Under the pieces are notes generated by a model, which saw nothing but the letters and a program-made list of their open reading frames with translations, was not told the DNA's origin and ran no database searches. Made by a program: the position numbers and the translations under genes. Positions 1-9,497 of a DNA stretch of 64,000 nucleotides are shown here, piece after piece. Position 1 is the first letter of the stretch. Every line of letters starts with the position of its first letter. Source of the stretch: Desulfobulbaceae bacterium (lineage in GTDB: Bacteria > Desulfobacterota > Desulfobulbia > Desulfobulbales > Desulfocapsaceae); the NCBI GenBank assembly GCA_026988015.1, contig JALSMA010000016.1, positions 1-64,000 of the forward strand, read 5' to 3'.

Positions 1-93
1 TGATTTTATTAGATTTTTCGCAAAACCCAATATATCAAAAAGCGAGAGGCTTTTCACGTTAATATGTAATTAATTTAGGTGGTTGTCATGTTT

Positions 94-552
94 TTATGGC
101 TGCTGTCGATTAAGTCCGAAACTTGAGCTGTATTTTTCCCTGGGCCTTCCGATATCAGCTTCTTTCTCAATGGGTGAATTAAACAAGTACGCATAGACGT
201 GTGCCGCTTCAGCAAGCTTTATAATTGCCGGGCCACGCTTTTTGAAATTTTGAAATACTATGGCATCTACCTTGTCTGGCCCTGAAATCGCCTCTTCCAC
301 CTGCTTGACCATGAGGAAATGATTACTTTTGGCATCGTAGACTCGCAAATCGACATCAAGGTCATCTGCTGCTGCCTCCATAAAATTTGTAACCAGATTC
401 CAGAATGAGCTCTGTCCGGGAATGAACAGGGCCACTTTGAAGCTTTTGGCGTTAGCTGTTACAGGGAGTAACAAAACAACCAGTAGCCCCAAAAAGACAA
501 CCCCTCCAGCGACCCTGTCACAGAATCTCAATGTGATGGCTGAAAAAGCCAT
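94..552 (-). pseudogene. Truncated LuxP-like periplasmic sugar-binding protein
   Basis: The 152 residues carry an N-terminal hydrophobic signal segment (about residues 15-35, ending in ANA) followed by the first lobe of a periplasmic binding protein of the LuxP/ribose-binding type: FKVALFIPGQSSFWN, then an AIVFQNFKKRGP strand-turn and a GRPREKY stretch. Family members run to about 320-380 residues, so roughly two thirds is missing. After REKYSS the reading frame ends within about ten residues, and neither other frame resumes the family. It starts in a TAATG overlap with the stop of the upstream omptin gene, so the two were probably co-transcribed. I read it as a decayed gene broken by an insertion or deletion near position 115-125; the left window edge hides the rest. 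Confidence 0.6.
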
Positions 553-1544
553 TAGAAACGGTACCCCAGAGAAAAATACCCTGTGGTCTGGCTGCTTTCC
601 GCCTCTTCCCTCTCTGTCAGGACATAAATACCATACACTGAAATATCAATTTCCCCATCGACCTCGATTTTTGTATAGCAGACCCCTCCCTCTACAAACC
701 AGGAAGACTCAAATTCGTAGTTACCTGATAAATCTATCATATAGGCGTCTCCATCCATATCACCTTTGGCAACTCTGCTTCTCAGCAGATGGTCATCCCT
801 ATCCTCTGCCGTGACAAGGGGGGAATATGCAAGGCTGCCAGTTATAATAAAGGCAGGTGTAATCTGGAATTCAGTACCAACAAGCAGATATGGCATACTG
901 TAGGTCATCTCATAATTCGTGGTAACAACCCCGTTTCCAAAATACTCATATCCGAATTGACCAGATGGTGAATACTGGTGCACCAAACTCCCGTCATATT
1001 CATACTTTTGATACTGATACCCTATTCCGGTAAAAAGACTCCAAGAGTGCCGCTGCATAAAGGTCCACTCCACATCTACATCAAAAATAAATGCCGAAAA
1101 ACCGGAAATGTCAGATGTAGAGTACACATCCAGCTGCCTAGGGTTAGAAGCATGAAGCCAGTCCCGATCTGTCATCGGATCGTTTGGATCTGTAATATCA
1201 GTTTTAACCACACCGTTTATGCGCCAGTTCTGTCCAACATCCAGTCTCGCAGATACCCTGGCCAACCATATATCAAGAGGCCACTCAAGTTCACTCAACG
1301 GAAAGTATCCCTGAGCAGAGTTTCCATCAGGAAAACGGAAAGGTGCCCCTACGGAATATTTTGTCTCACCGGTCATCATTTCTATTCCGAGTGTGATTTC
1401 AAAACCACTCCGGGCAGCGGCAGGGATATCGGTCTGGTTTGCCTGCGGGTTTCCAATAACAGCGTATACCGTTCCGGAACACAAAATCCAACAACCTGCC
1501 CCCAAAACAACAACATGAGCCATCTTGCTCCCCGTCTGCCCCAT
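552..1544 (-). CDS. Omptin-family outer-membrane aspartyl protease
   Basis: This 330-residue protein matches the layout of OmpT/Pla: a signal peptide, then a ten-strand beta-barrel with alternating aromatic strands and a C-terminal SLGYRF ending typical of outer-membrane proteins. The catalytic residues known from omptins are present: the DxD pair in MTDRDW (D126 and D128) and the D-x-H pair in DRDDH (D250 and H252). The segment DWLHASNP parallels DWMDSSNP of OmpT. The ATG at 1544 was chosen because AGGGAG lies six bases upstream; the frame itself opens 11 codons earlier. Omptins cleave peptides at basic residues on the cell surface and need rough lipopolysaccharide. Substrate here is unknown. 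It overlaps the truncated binding-protein gene downstream. Confidence 0.8.
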   Translation of the reverse strand: MGQTGSKMAHVVVLGAGCWILCSGTVYAVIGNPQANQTDIPAAARSGFEITLGIEMMTGETKYSVGAPFRFPDGNSAQGYFPLSELEWPLDIWLARVSARLDVGQNWRINGVVKTDITDPNDPMTDRDWLHASNPRQLDVYSTSDISGFSAFIFDVDVEWTFMQRHSWSLFTGIGYQYQKYEYDGSLVHQYSPSGQFGYEYFGNGVVTTNYEMTYSMPYLLVGTEFQITPAFIITGSLAYSPLVTAEDRDDHLLRSRVAKGDMDGDAYMIDLSGNYEFESSWFVEGGVCYTKIEVDGEIDISVYGIYVLTEREEAESSQTTGYFSLGYRF

Positions 1545-1767
1545 CTGATTCTCCCTGTAATATATGACTGAACACAAGCAAATCTCTTTCCTAAAAAGAC
1601 CTATGACACCTTTGTTGCAGCGATTGCAGGACTACTGACACGAAGACAATACCTGCCTTACTGAACAGGATAAACAATTTACCTCAACAAATCAAAGACA
1701 TATTACTTTACAAAACCACAGCATCTTCTTGCAACACTTTTGTATCCATGGATCATCTACGATTTAT

Positions 1768-3690
1768 TCAGGGTTCAACAAGCCGAACTTGAACAATCCC
1801 ACGTACGGAATTACAGCAAAAAAGGGCTTTTGCCCGCCGAATATCCTCAAGGTCAAGTACCTTCTCCTGAACCTCCGGGAAAGGGTTGGAGAGAATTTCT
1901 GCCCGCATGGTGCCTGCCAGCAGTCCTGCGGAAACCGGTGGCGTATAATAATTACCGTCTAAAAATACTATCAAATTTGTAATGCATCCTTCTGTGATCT
2001 CCAAACGCTCATTTTGAAAAATCACATCAAACAACCCTTGCTCTCTCGCACGTTCAAATTCCCTGCCAAACAGAGAACGTTCACTGGTTTTGTGATAAAA
2101 CCACACCAGGGAGGATTGCACCCCATATGGGGAAAGACCTACGACTGGCAGCTCGTCATGACTGGCTGCCGGGGATTCCGGTAAAACCTGAAGTGCTGGA
2201 GCTTCGCATACTCTGCTTGTAATTTCCACCACACCATCTTTTGCCAGTGTCAGCCGGACCAGCTGGTACTCAGAGGCGCTGTGTTTCGCAGGCTCAACAG
2301 AATCCAGTGCGGCCAGGATCGTATCAGCCGAGAAAGCAAAACTGAAATAGTATGCAGATTTCCTAAGTCGGTCAAGATGATTATCAAGTAGAAAATATTG
2401 TTTTTGCGGGTCTCTTAGCAGTGTTTCCAGCAACACAAACTCCGGAATGGATTTAGTCAGAAACTCCGCCTTTAAAAGGCATTCCTGCCACTCCTGTTCC
2501 GGTATGGAATCGTGAACTATGCCTGATCCTATCCCCATCTCTCCTCTGTTTCCCTTCAGACGAACCGTGCGGATAGGTACATTGAATGTTCCAGTACCAT
2601 CAGGAGCAAAGTAACCTACAGCACCTGTGTACACGCCCCTTGGAGCAATCTCAAGTTCCCGGATTATCTCCATTGTCCTGATCTTTGGAGCACCGGTGAC
2701 AGAGCCGCATGGGAAGAGAGCTTTTAGAACATCAAGTATGGCTACACGATTAAAAACACTCCTGTCAGTCACAGCTGAAACTGTGGATGTCATCTGTAAA
2801 ACACTCTCAAACCTCTCCACATCGAAAAGGGATTCTGTAACAACTGCGCTATCACCCAATTGTCGACAGAGGCGGGCCAGATCATTCCTGAGAAGATCAA
2901 CAATCATCACATTTTCACTACGATTTTTCTCATCCAGTCTCAACATCTCACACTGTTCCTGATCTTCTCTCCAGTCCAGCCCCCTTTTCATTGTTCCCTT
3001 CATGGGACGAACAAGGATACGATCAGTGTCAGCTTTAAAAAACAGTTCCGGAGAAAGTGAAAGAATATGTTCACCAGCAAGGTGGATCATCGCCCCGTAC
3101 GCCACCGACTGGTTGCGACGTAGTTTTCGATAAAATGCCTCCGGAGATCCGGAAAAGTCAAACAAGAGTTTCAGGGTATAATTCACCTGGTAAGTGTCCC
3201 CTGCTGCGATATAATCTTTTATTTTTGATATTGCCCTGAGATAGCTGGCCCGGTCCTGACTGGGGCGAATATCATTAACTGTAAAATCGGATAATTCCCG
3301 GGTAGCCGCAGTAAAGGGGAAATTTGTCATTCCGCTTTTATGGTCACAAAAAAAAGGCTGCTTAAACACCCCGAAAGATGCCAGCACCGTTTTATTATTA
3401 AGAAGGTCTTGCGGCAGCAGATCCACAAGACGGCTCTCCAGCAGATACCCAAACTCATAGCTCATCCAGCCTGCAAGGTAGGAACCAGTTGCGAGAACCT
3501 CCTCCATTCTGGAGACAAACAGAGCCGGATCATCCCCCCCTCTGAAATCAATTCTTTCCAGAGGCTGAACAAAAAGATAGGAATGCCTGTTTCTCGCATC
3601 GCTGCGTGCCGTATCGAGAAAAACATACTCTTCCTCATCCTCCAATGCATCCAGCAGGGAGTCCAGTTGCTTCTGTTTCAATGGCTTCAT
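1768..3690 (-). CDS. pabB: Fused aminodeoxychorismate synthase component I / class IV aminotransferase-like lyase
   Basis: A 640-residue two-domain protein of folate (p-aminobenzoate) synthesis. The first ~430 residues are a chorismate-binding enzyme: YLAGWMSYEFGY near residue 100, GDTYQVNYTLK, the RPMKGTMKRG motif carrying the lysine typical of PabB, and PCGSVTGAPKIRTMEI. The remaining ~200 residues form a class IV PLP aminotransferase fold as in PabC (4-amino-4-deoxychorismate lyase), with the lysine in FYHKTS and the LEITEGCITNLIVF segment. One chain could therefore turn chorismate (with a PabA glutaminase) into p-aminobenzoate. The ATG follows AAGAGGGTGC. No PabA is seen nearby. Such PabB-PabC fusions are known in many bacteria; the lyase activity of the C-terminal part is inferred. 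Confidence 0.88.
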   Translation of the reverse strand: MKPLKQKQLDSLLDALEDEEEYVFLDTARSDARNRHSYLFVQPLERIDFRGGDDPALFVSRMEEVLATGSYLAGWMSYEFGYLLESRLVDLLPQDLLNNKTVLASFGVFKQPFFCDHKSGMTNFPFTAATRELSDFTVNDIRPSQDRASYLRAISKIKDYIAAGDTYQVNYTLKLLFDFSGSPEAFYRKLRRNQSVAYGAMIHLAGEHILSLSPELFFKADTDRILVRPMKGTMKRGLDWREDQEQCEMLRLDEKNRSENVMIVDLLRNDLARLCRQLGDSAVVTESLFDVERFESVLQMTSTVSAVTDRSVFNRVAILDVLKALFPCGSVTGAPKIRTMEIIRELEIAPRGVYTGAVGYFAPDGTGTFNVPIRTVRLKGNRGEMGIGSGIVHDSIPEQEWQECLLKAEFLTKSIPEFVLLETLLRDPQKQYFLLDNHLDRLRKSAYYFSFAFSADTILAALDSVEPAKHSASEYQLVRLTLAKDGVVEITSRVCEAPALQVLPESPAASHDELPVVGLSPYGVQSSLVWFYHKTSERSLFGREFERAREQGLFDVIFQNERLEITEGCITNLIVFLDGNYYTPPVSAGLLAGTMRAEILSNPFPEVQEKVLDLEDIRRAKALFCCNSVRGIVQVRLVEP

Positions 3691-3919
3691 GCACCCTCTT
3701 CTATCAATTCAAGGAGGAATTTCAACTAAAAACGTCAAAAGATATATCCCCTTCTCTGTAAAAGGGAACCATTCAGCTTGCGCAGGAAACAAAAATATTC
3801 TATATTAGCTGATTCTGCGACACTATTTCTGTATCAGAGATTAAACAGGCAGCAGAGCTTCGATCTGTCAGCACTGTCATTACACACTTTTTATCACCTG
3901 CATCTTACAAGGAGGCCCT

Positions 3920-4600
3920 ATGTTAATTAAGGACTGGATGGCAACCACCATACTTACGGTGGACGCCAACACCTCGGTCATGCGAGCCGGAAGGACAATG
4001 AAAGACAATAACATCAGGCGATTACCTGTTGTCTCTCAGGGAAAACTTGCAGGTATTATCACCGATCGAGATCTCAAGGAAGCCTCACCATCTTCCAAAA
4101 CAGATATGGATCTGCATGAGATGTACTATCTTCTGTCTGAGATGAAGGTCAAAGATGTCATGACAGAGGCTCCCATTCGTCTCAGTCTTGACGACACTCT
4201 TGAAAAAGCCGCCCTTGTGATGCTGAATGAGAAAATTTCAGGTCTCGTCATTGTAGATGAAGAAGAGAATCTGGTGGGTCTGCTCTCAGAGTCTGATGTT
4301 CTTCGTGGCTTTATCCATGCCACCGGTATCCAGGATGGTGCCTTCCAGATCGTTATGGATATGTCTGATGCCGGAGGCTCAGTATCACAACTCATCGATG
4401 TGCTGCGTCAGAATCGGGCCAGAGTCCTTTCCATCCTCACATCTTTTGATGATGCTCCGGCTGGATCTAAAAGGGTTTCTGTACGTATCATGCCATATAA
4501 CGGTGAGGTGGAAGACCTCGTTAAAGAACTTGAGGCAATGGAAGGATACACCATCGTCAGTCAGGGAATTGATGACTTAAAAAACCTACCTAAAAAGTAA
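3920..4600 (+). CDS. CBS-domain pair protein with C-terminal ACT-like domain (AcuB type)
   Basis: The 226-residue cytosolic protein has two CBS repeats: one from residue 5 (DWMATTILTVDANTSVMRAGRTM ... GIITDRDL) and one from about residue 76 (KVKDVMTEAPI ... GLLSESDVLRGF), followed by an ACT-like region of about 75 residues. This order resembles AcuB. CBS pairs usually bind adenine nucleotides and act as energy sensors; the ligand here is not readable. The start is firm: ACAAGGAGGCCCT precedes the ATG. It is divergent from the pabB fusion and sits upstream of pyruvate:ferredoxin oxidoreductase in the same direction, but an inverted-repeat element separates the two, so co-transcription is doubtful. 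Confidence 0.8.
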   Translation: MLIKDWMATTILTVDANTSVMRAGRTMKDNNIRRLPVVSQGKLAGIITDRDLKEASPSSKTDMDLHEMYYLLSEMKVKDVMTEAPIRLSLDDTLEKAALVMLNEKISGLVIVDEEENLVGLLSESDVLRGFIHATGIQDGAFQIVMDMSDAGGSVSQLIDVLRQNRARVLSILTSFDDAPAGSKRVSVRIMPYNGEVEDLVKELEAMEGYTIVSQGIDDLKNLPKK

Positions 4601-4640
4601 CACAACAACAGTAACAATCTCGAAAAAAACTATAATAACC

Positions 4641-4793
4641 GATGGCTAAGTAAAAAACCTCAGATGCGAGGAGCGTATTTTTTATTTAATTCCGGTGTAC
4701 CAGGGTACGGCGAAATTAAATAAAAAATGTACCCCAAAAGGCACTTCCGGAGGGACGCCTTACGAAGCTGGTGAAAAGTTTTACGACGCCATC
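4641..4793. repeat. MITE-like inverted-repeat element with a large internal hairpin (copy 1)
   Basis: A 153-base block bounded by related inverted ends: GATGGCTAAGTAAAA on the left and, read on the other strand, GATGGCGTCGTAAAA on the right. Inside, 4677-4691 (ATTTTTTATTTAATT) pairs exactly with 4714-4728, and the inner bases close around GTACC-AG-GGTAC, giving a hairpin of about 25 pairs. The 3' part recurs in degenerate form near 52.36 kb, and both ends recur at 54.45-54.55 kb. It separates the CBS gene from the oxidoreductase gene and may act as a terminator of the first or supply leader sequence to the second. Confidence 0.6.
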
Positions 4794-4838
4794 AACAGTT
4801 ACTAAACACTACAGACAAACAACAAAGGAGAAACACCT

Positions 4839-7800
4839 ATGTCGAGAAAAATGGTCACTATTGATGGTAATCAGGCATGCACTCATGTTGCCTACGCCAC
4901 CAGCGAGGTAATCACTATCTACCCCATTACACCTTCTTCACCAATGGCTGCCGAGGCTGACACCAAAGCAACCGCCAATCAGGAAAACATCTGGGGTTCC
5001 ATTCCAGTTGTAACCCAGATGCAATCTGAAGGTGGTGTTGCAGGTGCCCTGCATGGATCCCTTGCTACAGGCGTTCTCTGTACCACCTTCACCGCATCTC
5101 AGGGTCTACTCCTGATGATCCCAAATATGTACAAGATTGCCGGTGAGCTCACCCCTACCGTCTTCCATGTAACAGCCCGTTCCATCGCTGCCCAGGGACT
5201 CTCCATCTTTGGTGATCATGCAGATATTTATGCTGCCCGCCAGACCGGTTGGGGTATGCTCTGCTCCAAGAATGTTCAGGAATGCATGGATATGGCACTG
5301 ATCGCCACTCAGGTGTCTCTGGCCTCCCGTATTCCTTTCATACACTTCTTCGACGGTTTCCGTACCTCCCATGAGATACAGAAGATCGAGGAACTGACCA
5401 AAGACGATATGGCTGCAATGATTGACGAAGATCTCATCATCGCCCACCGCAAGCGTGCCCTCACTCCTGACAGTCCCAGCATCCGTGGAACTGCCCAGAA
5501 CCCAGATGTTTATTTCACAGGACGAGAGACAGTAAACAAATTTTACGCAGTTACACCCAAAATTGTCCAGGATACCATGGACAAATTTGCAGGTATCACC
5601 GGTCGTCAGTATCACCTCTTCGACTACTACGGTGCCCCTGATGCAACAGACGTAATTGTGATGATGGCCTCTGGTTGCGAGACCGTTTCCGCCACCATCG
5701 ACCACCTGGTTTCCGAAGGAAAAAGTGTTGGTCTGGTAATCGTTCGTCTCTTCAGACCTTTTGACTGCAAGGCAATGGTTAACGCCCTTCCTTCTTCTGT
5801 TGAGCGTATCACTGTAATGGACAGAACCAAAGAGCCCGGTTCTGCTGGCGAGCCACTCTACCTTGACGTTCGCGCCGCAGTTGGTGAGGCCACTGAATCG
5901 AACACCTCGGCCTACCAACCTGTTATCCTGTCAGGACGCTATGGACTTGGTTCAGCCGAGTTCACTCCTACAATGGTTAAAGCCATTTTTGACAACATGG
6001 AATCCATGGCTCCCAAAAATCATTTCTGTGTTGGTCCAAATGATGATGTCACTGGAACCAGCCTTGACTACGACCCGGATTACTCCATTGAAGGTGACGA
6101 CGTATATCGTGCCATGTTCTATGGTTTAGGATCTGATGGTACTGTTGGCGCCAATAAAAACACCATCAAAATAATTGGTACCGAGACTGACAACTCTGCC
6201 CAGGGCTACTTTGTTTATGATTCCAAAAAATCCGGCTCCATTACCACATCACATTTGAGATTTGGTAAGAATCAGGTTGTTGCACCGTACCTTATCAACA
6301 AGGCCAATTTCATTGCATGTCATAACTTTACCTTCCTTGATCAATACGACATGCTCCGCAACCTTGAAGAGGGTGGAACCTTCCTTCTCACCACCAGCTT
6401 TAATGCTAAGCAGATCTGGAAGGAACTGCCACGCAATGTGCAGAAAGACCTTATTAACAAAAAGGCAAAATTCTACATCATTGACGCCCTGTCCCTTGGC
6501 CAGACTCTTGGTCTTGGTGCCCGTATCAATATGATCATGCAGACTGCCTTCTTCCTTATTTCTGGGATCATTACCGAGAAAGAAGCCATCACCGCCATTA
6601 AAAATGCCATCAAGAAAACCTATGGCAAGAAGGGTGACAAGGTTGTCAACATGAACTATGACGCTGTTGACGCTGCTGTAAAAAATATTGTCAAAGTAAA
6701 ACTGAGCAAGAGCATAAACGGCCACGAGATGCCTCCCACCGTTCCTGAGTCCGCTCCTGACTTTGTTAAAAATGTCACTGCTAAAATGATTGAAGGCAAA
6801 GGTGACCAGGTGAAGGTTTCCGAAATGCCTAATGATGGAACCTGGCCAACTGCCACCACCCAGTACGAGAAGCGTAACATAGGTGTCCATGTACCTGAGT
6901 GGCTTGAAGAAAACTGCATCCAGTGTGGTCAGTGTTCTCTGGTTTGTCCCCATGCCGCAATTCGTATGAAAGTTGGCAAAATGCTAAAGGCTCCCAAAAG
7001 CTTTAAATCCATCCCTGCCGTTGGCAAAGCGTTCAAGGGTTCGGATTTTGCCATCCAGGTATTCACCGAAGATTGCTGTTCATGTACCCAGTGTATGGAC
7101 GTGTGTCCCGGCAAGAAAGGCAACAAAGCTCTGCAGATGGTCGCCAACAGTGAAAAAATTCGTACCACTCAGGCCAGGAACGTGGAATACTTTCTCGGTC
7201 TTCCTGAGGCCTCATCAGCCGATGTCAACCCTGCCACCATCAAGGGGAGCCAGTTGCTCCGCCCCTTGTTTGAGTTCTCTGGTGCCTGCGCAGGCTGCGG
7301 TGAGACCCCGTACATCAAACTTGTAACCCAGATGTTTGGCGACAGAATGCTGATTGCCAACGCGACAGGATGCTCATCCATTTATGGTGGCAACCTGCCG
7401 ACAACTCCATACTGTCAACGTGAAGACGGACGTGGACCTGCATGGGCCAACTCTCTGTTTGAGGATAATGCAGAGTTTGGACTTGGTATGCGTGCCTCTG
7501 TTTCCAAGCTCGGTTCCCAGGCTCTAGAACTCTTGGACAAAGCAGTTGCCGAGAAACTGATTACCAAGAAAATGGCCGGTGATATCGCAAAGGCAACCCA
7601 GAAAAGTCAGACTGACATCGAGGCTCAGCGTGGTCGTGTTGCCAAACTGAAAGCCAAACTGGAAGGAAGCAGCAATGTCATAGCCAAGCGTCTTCTTGCC
7701 TGTGCCGACTACCTTGTGAAAAAATCAGTCTGGATCTTCGGTGGTGACGGCTGGGCATATGATATCGGATATGGTGGACTTGATCATGTCCTTGCTTCAG

Positions 7801-8378
7801 GTGAAAACGTTAATGTTATGATCCTTGACACCGAGGTGTATTCCAACACCGGCGGCCAGATGTCTAAATCCACTCCACGTGCAGCTACCGCACAATTTGC
7901 AGCAGGTGGGAAGAAAATGCCAAAGAAAGATATCGGCATGATCTTCTCCACATACGGTAATGTTTATGTTGCCAAGATCGCCATGGGCGCCAACCCCACT
8001 CAGGTGGCAAAGGCTATTGCAGAAGCAGAAGCCTATGATGGACCATCACTCATCATAGCTTACTCACACTGCATCAACCATGGTATCAATATGACCAAAG
8101 GCCTGCATCAGCAGAAAAAAGCAGTTGCTTGTGGTCACTGGCCTCTGTACCGCTACAATCCGGAGCTGGAAGAAGCCGGTAAGAATCCTCTCTCCATCGA
8201 CTCTAAAGAGCCCACAATGAGCTTTGAAGAGTATGCAATGGGCGAGAATCGCTACCGTATGCTGAAAATGATGAATCCAGAGCACGCTGATGAGCTTATG
8301 GAACAGTCTCAAAAAGATGTTACCAAGGGCTGGAAGTTCCTTAAGGCACGTGCTGCATCACTCGATCCTGAGAAATAA
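4839..8378 (+). CDS. nifJ: Pyruvate:ferredoxin (flavodoxin) oxidoreductase, single-chain
   Basis: At 1179 residues this is the full-length homodimeric enzyme that oxidises pyruvate with CoA to acetyl-CoA and CO2 and reduces ferredoxin or flavodoxin. Domains in order: N-terminal pyrimidine-binding domain (TIDGNQACTHVAYATSE, YPITPSSPMAE-like), transketolase-C-like domain near 270-380, gamma domain and EKR linker, a two-cluster ferredoxin domain with CIQCGQC...CP at about 692-703 and CCSCTQCMDVCP at about 745-757, then the TPP domain with GACAGCGET near 817, GGDGWAYDIGYGG and DTEVYSNTGGQ. The extra C-terminal cysteines ligate the proximal cluster in known members. The start is preceded by AAAGGAG. 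Codon choice looks highly expressed, fitting a central catabolic enzyme in an anaerobe. Confidence 0.96.
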   Translation: MSRKMVTIDGNQACTHVAYATSEVITIYPITPSSPMAAEADTKATANQENIWGSIPVVTQMQSEGGVAGALHGSLATGVLCTTFTASQGLLLMIPNMYKIAGELTPTVFHVTARSIAAQGLSIFGDHADIYAARQTGWGMLCSKNVQECMDMALIATQVSLASRIPFIHFFDGFRTSHEIQKIEELTKDDMAAMIDEDLIIAHRKRALTPDSPSIRGTAQNPDVYFTGRETVNKFYAVTPKIVQDTMDKFAGITGRQYHLFDYYGAPDATDVIVMMASGCETVSATIDHLVSEGKSVGLVIVRLFRPFDCKAMVNALPSSVERITVMDRTKEPGSAGEPLYLDVRAAVGEATESNTSAYQPVILSGRYGLGSAEFTPTMVKAIFDNMESMAPKNHFCVGPNDDVTGTSLDYDPDYSIEGDDVYRAMFYGLGSDGTVGANKNTIKIIGTETDNSAQGYFVYDSKKSGSITTSHLRFGKNQVVAPYLINKANFIACHNFTFLDQYDMLRNLEEGGTFLLTTSFNAKQIWKELPRNVQKDLINKKAKFYIIDALSLGQTLGLGARINMIMQTAFFLISGIITEKEAITAIKNAIKKTYGKKGDKVVNMNYDAVDAAVKNIVKVKLSKSINGHEMPPTVPESAPDFVKNVTAKMIEGKGDQVKVSEMPNDGTWPTATTQYEKRNIGVHVPEWLEENCIQCGQCSLVCPHAAIRMKVGKMLKAPKSFKSIPAVGKAFKGSDFAIQVFTEDCCSCTQCMDVCPGKKGNKALQMVANSEKIRTTQARNVEYFLGLPEASSADVNPATIKGSQLLRPLFEFSGACAGCGETPYIKLVTQMFGDRMLIANATGCSSIYGGNLPTTPYCQREDGRGPAWANSLFEDNAEFGLGMRASVSKLGSQALELLDKAVAEKLITKKMAGDIAKATQKSQTDIEAQRGRVAKLKAKLEGSSNVIAKRLLACADYLVKKSVWIFGGDGWAYDIGYGGLDHVLASGENVNVMILDTEVYSNTGGQMSKSTPRAATAQFAAGGKKMPKKDIGMIFSTYGNVYVAKIAMGANPTQVAKAIAEAEAYDGPSLIIAYSHCINHGINMTKGLHQQKKAVACGHWPLYRYNPELEEAGKNPLSIDSKEPTMSFEEYAMGENRYRMLKMMNPEHADELMEQSQKDVTKGWKFLKARAASLDPEK

Positions 8379-8386
8379 AAACCTCA

Positions 8387-8423
8387 CTCTTGAGTTGACC
8401 TGCTTTACAGGTCAACTCAAGAG
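8387..8423 (+). terminator. Perfect 16-bp hairpin after nifJ
   Basis: Positions 8387-8402 (CTCTTGAGTTGACCTG) are exactly complementary to 8408-8423 with a five-base CTTTA loop. It lies nine bases after the nifJ stop. There is no long T run directly behind it, so it may serve as a transcript-end protector or pause hairpin as much as an intrinsic terminator. Confidence 0.6.
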
Positions 8424-8465
8424 CCGAGTTATTTTCCAGAAACTCCTGGGAGGATAACAGACAAA

Positions 8466-8501
8466 AAAAGGGTATTGGAAGAATTCTTCCAATACCCTTT
8501 T
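8466..8501. terminator. Bidirectional terminator between convergent genes
   Basis: A perfect 36-base palindrome centred on GAATTC at 8481-8486, with AAAAGGG... on one side and ...CCCTTTT on the other. Each strand ends in a T run after a GC stretch. It sits between nifJ (plus) and the YkgJ-type gene (minus), the expected place for a shared terminator. Confidence 0.75.
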
Positions 8502-8546
8502 GTGTATTCCTCCACAATAGCTATTCAGCTATCAACCCATTCTCTA

Positions 8547-9497
8547 TTACAGATCAGGATCGACCTCTTCACCTCTGGCCTTTTTAATCTCTTTGTAATC
8601 ACTGATGGATTGTGTGACTGAGTCATCCTGACGCTGCTTGATCTCAGCTACTTTTGCCTCAATCTTATCCTGACGGATAGAAAGCCCCTCCGCACCAAAC
8701 AGGGCGTTGGCAAGATACTTAAAAGAGAAAAGCATCAACTCCACGTCATCGGTCTTGAGTGTTTCAAGGGTTTCATCGTCAATGATATAGGTGTCCAGAA
8801 ATGAACTCTCCAGGACGAACCGGCGAAAGTGATCCAAGTCCGTTGAGGCCATAAAGAACATACGCTTAGCCTGCTCAGAAAGAGCTGCCTGGTGACCATA
8901 TGATTTACGCCGCATAACCAGTCGTAACCAGTCTTTGTTCATCTCGTCACGAACATCAACTCCCTGATCAGCACGCCATTCGGCAACAGTCCATTCCTTA
9001 TCTTCAAGGAAGCCCTTACAATGATCCTCCTTCACAATAAAAAAGAACTTCTCTTCATCCTTGTGATCAGCACCTTCCCCCATAGTCCCCTGTCCCTCAT
9101 GGAAATCAGCCATACCAACAGGGTAGTATCGACACGCAGAGGGACGATCAGTATAAACTGTACAACCCTCGGGTGTCACAAATGGGCATTTATTATCATC
9201 TTCACGGAGCTTCAGCGCAACACCCGGCATATCTGTCTGCTCAAGGTAAACGGGAGTTGTGTATTGCTCCAGAAATTCATGGGCTGGTATTTCAAGGCGT
9301 TTTTTGAGCATTAAAATATCATAGGGAGTCAGAATAATTTTAATTCCTCCGCAACAGGCGGTAAAACATTCCACCACGGGGTGACAACGAAATTTGATCT
9401 TTGACTCCAAGGTCAACTTCTGGGGAAGAATATTGGAAGGATTCAAACCCTTGCCAAATAATGTTTTCTCCTTTCCTGACATATCCTGCTCACTCAT
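8547..9497 (-). CDS. YkgJ-family cysteine-cluster protein
   Basis: The 316-residue protein has the YkgJ (CxxCxxCC-type, putative zinc or iron-sulfur chelating) signature: CHPVVECFTACC near residue 40, then CPFVTPEGCTVYTDRPSACRYYP near 100-125. The second half, about 190 residues, is acidic and helical and extends beyond the minimal YkgJ domain, ending in a charged tail. The frame opens at a GTG two codons earlier, but the ATG at 9497 has AAAGGTG at a better distance. Function in the family is not established. It converges on nifJ across the shared palindromic terminator. Confidence 0.7.
   Translation of the reverse strand: MSEQDMSGKEKTLFGKGLNPSNILPQKLTLESKIKFRCHPVVECFTACCGGIKIILTPYDILMLKKRLEIPAHEFLEQYTTPVYLEQTDMPGVALKLREDDNKCPFVTPEGCTVYTDRPSACRYYPVGMADFHEGQGTMGEGADHKDEEKFFFIVKEDHCKGFLEDKEWTVAEWRADQGVDVRDEMNKDWLRLVMRRKSYGHQAALSEQAKRMFFMASTDLDHFRRFVLESSFLDTYIIDDETLETLKTDDVELMLFSFKYLANALFGAEGLSIRQDKIEAKVAEIKQRQDDSVTQSISDYKEIKKARGEEVDPDL

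Noticed and set aside
5106-5918. A 270-codon frame antisense to nifJ (and another at 6249-6953)
   Set aside because: Mirror frames produced by the strong codon bias of nifJ; no family similarity and no start signals.
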